Assembly: GCA_011051925.1 (NCBI GenBank)
Contig: DRKE01000057.1
Coordinates: forward strand, 1-8,143
DNA: 8,143 bases
Reading direction: 5' to 3'
Source of the DNA: Deltaproteobacteria bacterium
GTDB taxonomy: Bacteria > Myxococcota_A > UBA9160 > UBA4427
Notes under the pieces: generated by a model
The model's input: only the letters and a program-made list of their open reading frames with translations
What the model was told of the DNA's origin: nothing
Databases searched by the model: none
In this document: one piece after another, positions 5,751 through 8,143 of the stretch
How positions within the stretch are numbered: the first letter of the stretch is position 1
How the letters are laid out: each line of letters begins with the position of its first letter
Position numbers and translations under genes: made by a program

Positions 5751-7025
5751 TCAGGGCGTTTCAATCTCGGCGGCGCGAAGAGGAGTGGGGCGCCCGAAGA
5801 GCCAGCCCTGACCGAACCGGATTCCCAGTCGCCCCAACATGTCGAGCTCCTCGATCGTGTCGAGGCCCTCGCCGATCACGTGTGCACCCATCTTGTCGGC
5901 GAGTTGCAGGACCGCAGCCAGCACGTCCTGTCGCGCGGGGTCCTGGTCGACACCCGAGACCATCGACCGGTCGATCTTGATGTAGTCGGGTTCGAGTTCG
6001 AGGAGTTCCTCGAGTCCCGCATAGCCCGTCCCCGTATCGTCGAGCGCGAACTGGAATCCGAGGCTCTTGTAGTAGTCCCTCATCTCGCCGAAGGCGCCGA
6101 AACTCGAGAGCGACTCCTGTTCGGAAATCTCGAAGACGACATCCGAGGGCGACAGGTCGCTGGCCTCGAGCGTCTTGATCAGCCGGTCCTCCCGGAAACT
6201 CGGATCGTGGATCGTCGTGGGACGGATGTTGAGGAAAAGCCGGGTCCCGGAGGGAAAGTCGACCGCACCACGCAGTCCGCTCTCCCGACAGACGCAGTCG
6301 AGCTCGAAGACCAGCTCGAACTCCTCCGCCGCGGAAAAGAGCGCGACCGGCGAGTGGAACGAGGAGCCTTCGGGACCGCGCGCCAGGGCCTCATAGCCGA
6401 AAACGGTCTTGCTCTCGACCTCGACGATCGGCTCGTAGACCGAGTAGATCCGATGATCGAGGATGGTTTCGAGCAGTTCGCTCCGCGCACGGCGTCGATC
6501 CGCTTCGATGGAGTGGTGGCAATCCCGCCTTGCCTCGTCCACGAGTCTTCGGAGCTGTGTCGACAATCCGAACTGGGGATTGCGGATCTCGACGGCCAGG
6601 CCGGCGGGAAAACGGGAAGGACCGCGCAGATAGGGATAGAAGACCTGGGCGCCATGGGTCTGCAACGTGCGGTTCAGTTCATGTCGGAACCCCGGCATCT
6701 CCGTTCGGTAGAAGCCGGCCGACCCGGGCTTCCGGAAAAGCACGACCAGCACTTCATCGATTCCGGGCTCCGCCAGACAGACCCGGTACTCCGTTCGAAG
6801 CCGCTCTTCGGCCATCTCCTCGACGCGGCGACAAAGGGATTCCAGGCAGCTCTGGCGCGCTTCATCGCCATGACGCCGCTCGACCTCGGCCAGCATCGGC
6901 GCACCGATCACGATCAGGCCGATGGCACCGGCCCTCTCGAAACCCTCGCCGAGATCCGTGAAGAGGTCGCTCAGGACGGGCGGAGGGGGCCGATCCTCGG
7001 GGGCCAGGTCGCGATTCGAAGCCAT
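5751..7025 (-). CDS. EAL-domain protein with degenerate GGDEF domain, probable c-di-GMP phosphodiesterase
   Basis: 424 residues counted from ATG at 7025. Residues 17-115 look like a decayed GGDEF domain: GLIVIGAPML in place of the first strand, RHGDEA, and GIDEVL (88-93) where GGDEFL is expected, so cyclase activity is unlikely. The EAL domain fills about 183-424: YEALARG (Glu212), FLNI (Asn266), FEISE (Glu299), LDDTGTGY (Asp329, Asp330), YIKIDR (Lys350), GEGLDT (Glu386) and GQGWLFG (Gln406). All main metal- and substrate-binding positions are kept, so it probably hydrolyses c-di-GMP to pGpG; the Phe of the usual DDFGTG is Thr. There is no membrane segment or recognisable sensor domain, so it is likely cytosolic. 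GTG at 7094 would add 23 residues; I prefer the ATG because the extension is Arg/Gln-rich and unlike the domain. Thirteen bases separate its stop from the convergent hydrolase gene. Confidence 0.88.
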   Translation of the reverse strand: MASNRDLAPEDRPPPPVLSDLFTDLGEGFERAGAIGLIVIGAPMLAEVERRHGDEARQSCLESLCRRVEEMAEERLRTEYRVCLAEPGIDEVLVVLFRKPGSAGFYRTEMPGFRHELNRTLQTHGAQVFYPYLRGPSRFPAGLAVEIRNPQFGLSTQLRRLVDEARRDCHHSIEADRRRARSELLETILDHRIYSVYEPIVEVESKTVFGYEALARGPEGSSFHSPVALFSAAEEFELVFELDCVCRESGLRGAVDFPSGTRLFLNIRPTTIHDPSFREDRLIKTLEASDLSPSDVVFEISEQESLSSFGAFGEMRDYYKSLGFQFALDDTGTGYAGLEELLELEPDYIKIDRSMVSGVDQDPARQDVLAAVLQLADKMGAHVIGEGLDTIEELDMLGRLGIRFGQGWLFGRPTPLRAAEIETP

Positions 7026-7118
7026 GCCCCTGATTCGGCATGCGACGGAGCCTTGTTGAGTATTCCTGCGGGGGAAGGACCTTCCGGCTTCCACCGATCG
7101 CCACGGACGCGTCCAAGA

Positions 7119-7136
7119 CCGGGGCGGCGGCCCCGG
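7119..7136 (-). terminator. Perfect GC hairpin just after the E2 gene, candidate terminator
   Basis: CCGGGGC (7119-7125) and GCCCCGG (7130-7136) form a seven-pair all-GC stem with a four-base loop, six bases beyond the minus-strand stop of the E2 gene. Reading the minus strand, it is followed by TCTTGG, too few T for a standard intrinsic terminator. It probably ends or protects the E2 transcript and separates it from the EAL gene, whose promoter should lie in 7026-7118; I cannot identify that promoter. Confidence 0.55.
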
Positions 7137-7142
7137 CGATCG

Positions 7143-8143
7143 TCAGACGAGCAGCAGCTGGACGGGATCGCGCAGGACCCGCGCCAGACGGGTCGTGAAT
7201 CGCACGGCTTCCGCCCCGTCGATCACGCGATGGTCATAGGAGAGCGAGAAGGGCAGGATGAGCCGGGGTTCGAAATGCCCCGCGGTCGACCGCCGTCCCC
7301 CATCCTCGGTCTCCTCCCGATCGCGGCCGGACGGCGGCGAGGGATCGAGCGGTGGGGGCCCCTGCCAGCGAGGCTCGACGCGGGTTTTCGAAAGACCCAG
7401 GATCGCGACTTCCGGGGCGTTGATGATCGGCGAAAAGGCCGTGCCCCCGATGCCGCCGAGGCTCGAGATCGTGAAGCTCGCTCCCTGGAGATCCTCGGGG
7501 CGGAGCTTTCGTGCACGCGCCCGCTCGGCGGTCGCCGCCACTTCGGCCGCGAGCTCGAAGATCCCCTTCCGGTCGACATCCCGGATCACCGGAACGACGA
7601 GCCCTTCTTCGGTATCGACCGCGATGCCGAAATGGAAGAAATCCTTCACGACGAGCCGGTCGCCCTCGGGTGCAAGGGACGAGCGGAGGGTCGGATGGGC
7701 CTCGAGGGCGACCACCACCGCCTTCATCACGAAGAGCAGGGGCGAAAGCCGAAGACCCCGATCGGCGGCCGCCGCCTTCCGCTCGCGTCGGAAGCGCTCG
7801 AGTTCGGTCACGTCCGCTTCGTCGTATTGCGTGACGTGGGGGATGTTCAGCCAGCTTCGATGGAGCGCGGGCCCCGATACCCGCTGGATGCGGGTCAACG
7901 CCCGTTCGTGAACCGGACCGAAAGCGGAAGGATCGACGAAGGGGACCGGCGGAATCCCCGTCATGGCGGCGGCGTTCCCCGGTCCCTGCCCCCGCCCCTG
8001 CGCGAAACACGCGCGAACATGACGTTTCAGATCCTCCACCAGGATCCGGCCCTTCGGCCCCGTTCCCTCCGTCTCCTCGATCGGAACGCCCAGTTCCCGG
8101 GCATAGCGCCGAACGAGGGGGCTCGCGTGGGGCACATCCGTCC
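7143..8143 (-). CDS. aceF: Dihydrolipoamide acetyltransferase, E2 of pyruvate dehydrogenase, C-terminal part
   Basis: The reading frame is open to the window edge (residues Thr-Asp precede the GTG at 8135), so the lipoyl domain(s) and true start lie outside. About 332 residues are visible. First comes the E1/E3-binding domain (HASPLVRRYARELGV then GTGPKGRILVEDLKRHV), then a linker with IPPVPFVDPSAFG, typical of the proteobacterial AceF type. The catalytic domain follows, with IPHVTQYDEADVTELE, EEGLVVPVIRDVD, TISSLGGIGGTAFSPIINAPEVAILG and the active-site SYDHRVIDGAEA; its His codon is at 7230-7232, and the Asp four residues on is kept. The enzyme moves acetyl from lipoate to CoA in the cytosolic pyruvate dehydrogenase complex. 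Unusual: roughly 28 extra Pro/Asp/Glu/Arg-rich residues (7275-7358) between EPRWQG and FEPRLILP. A branched-chain or 2-oxoglutarate E2 is less likely given the linker sequence. Confidence 0.93.
   Translation of the reverse strand, partial: TDVPHASPLVRRYARELGVPIEETEGTGPKGRILVEDLKRHVRACFAQGRGQGPGNAAAMTGIPPVPFVDPSAFGPVHERALTRIQRVSGPALHRSWLNIPHVTQYDEADVTELERFRRERKAAAADRGLRLSPLLFVMKAVVVALEAHPTLRSSLAPEGDRLVVKDFFHFGIAVDTEEGLVVPVIRDVDRKGIFELAAEVAATAERARARKLRPEDLQGASFTISSLGGIGGTAFSPIINAPEVAILGLSKTRVEPRWQGPPPLDPSPPSGRDREETEDGGRRSTAGHFEPRLILPFSLSYDHRVIDGAEAVRFTTRLARVLRDPVQLLLV

Noticed and set aside
7026..7094. GTG start at 7094 for the EAL gene
   Set aside because: It is possible but adds a basic 23-residue tail unlike the domain, and the ATG at 7025 is sufficient. 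I kept it as an alternative only.
1..8143. Apparent abundance of GATC sites across the window
   Set aside because: Most arise from preferred Ile (ATC) and Asp/Arg codons in coding frames. Without a count against a codon-matched control it is not evidence of methylation-related selection.

Overview
The window is GC-rich, densely coding DNA with strong G/C preference at third codon positions. It comes from a Gram-negative-like, aerobic or facultative bacterium. Pointers are the E2 subunit of the proteobacterial pyruvate dehydrogenase type, an EAL-type c-di-GMP protein, a CDF metal transporter and a TetR-controlled diiron protein. A deltaproteobacterial or Myxococcota-like lineage would fit, but that is an impression and not something the sequence proves. 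I see no tRNA, rRNA, CRISPR array, insertion sequence or phage gene. No stretch longer than 300 bases lacks a gene.

Layout, left to right. Bases 2-124 (+) are the last 40 codons of a cation diffusion facilitator. A 75-bp gap follows, with a pyrimidine tandem repeat and a perfect 20-bp dyad just before the start of a TetR-family regulator (200-952, +). The regulator's stop overlaps the start of a ferritin-like diiron protein (949-2070, +), so the two form an operon. A strong hairpin follows at 2101-2135. Next is a 783-residue protein (2264-4615, +): a long low-complexity/coiled-coil N-terminal half joined to a C-terminal fold resembling a SAM methyltransferase whose SAM-binding glycine motif looks degraded. 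Then comes an alpha/beta hydrolase of platelet-activating-factor-acetylhydrolase type (4709-5737, +). It converges, with a 13-bp gap, on a minus-strand gene with a degenerate GGDEF and an intact EAL domain (5751-7025, -). A hairpin (7119-7136) separates that gene from the minus-strand, window-truncated E2 component of pyruvate dehydrogenase (7143-8143, -).

How the genes work together. The only tightly supported unit is dyad + tetR + diiron gene, which looks like a self-regulated, ligand-inducible oxidoreductase cassette. The coiled-coil/methyltransferase-like gene and the hydrolase share a strand but are separated by 93 bp, and nothing in the sequence shows a joint function. The EAL protein and E2 are probably independent housekeeping or signalling genes. 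The two parts most worth a second look are the tetR-diiron cassette with its operator and the coiled-coil/degenerate methyltransferase fusion. I do not see a clear multi-gene novel defence or biosynthetic system.
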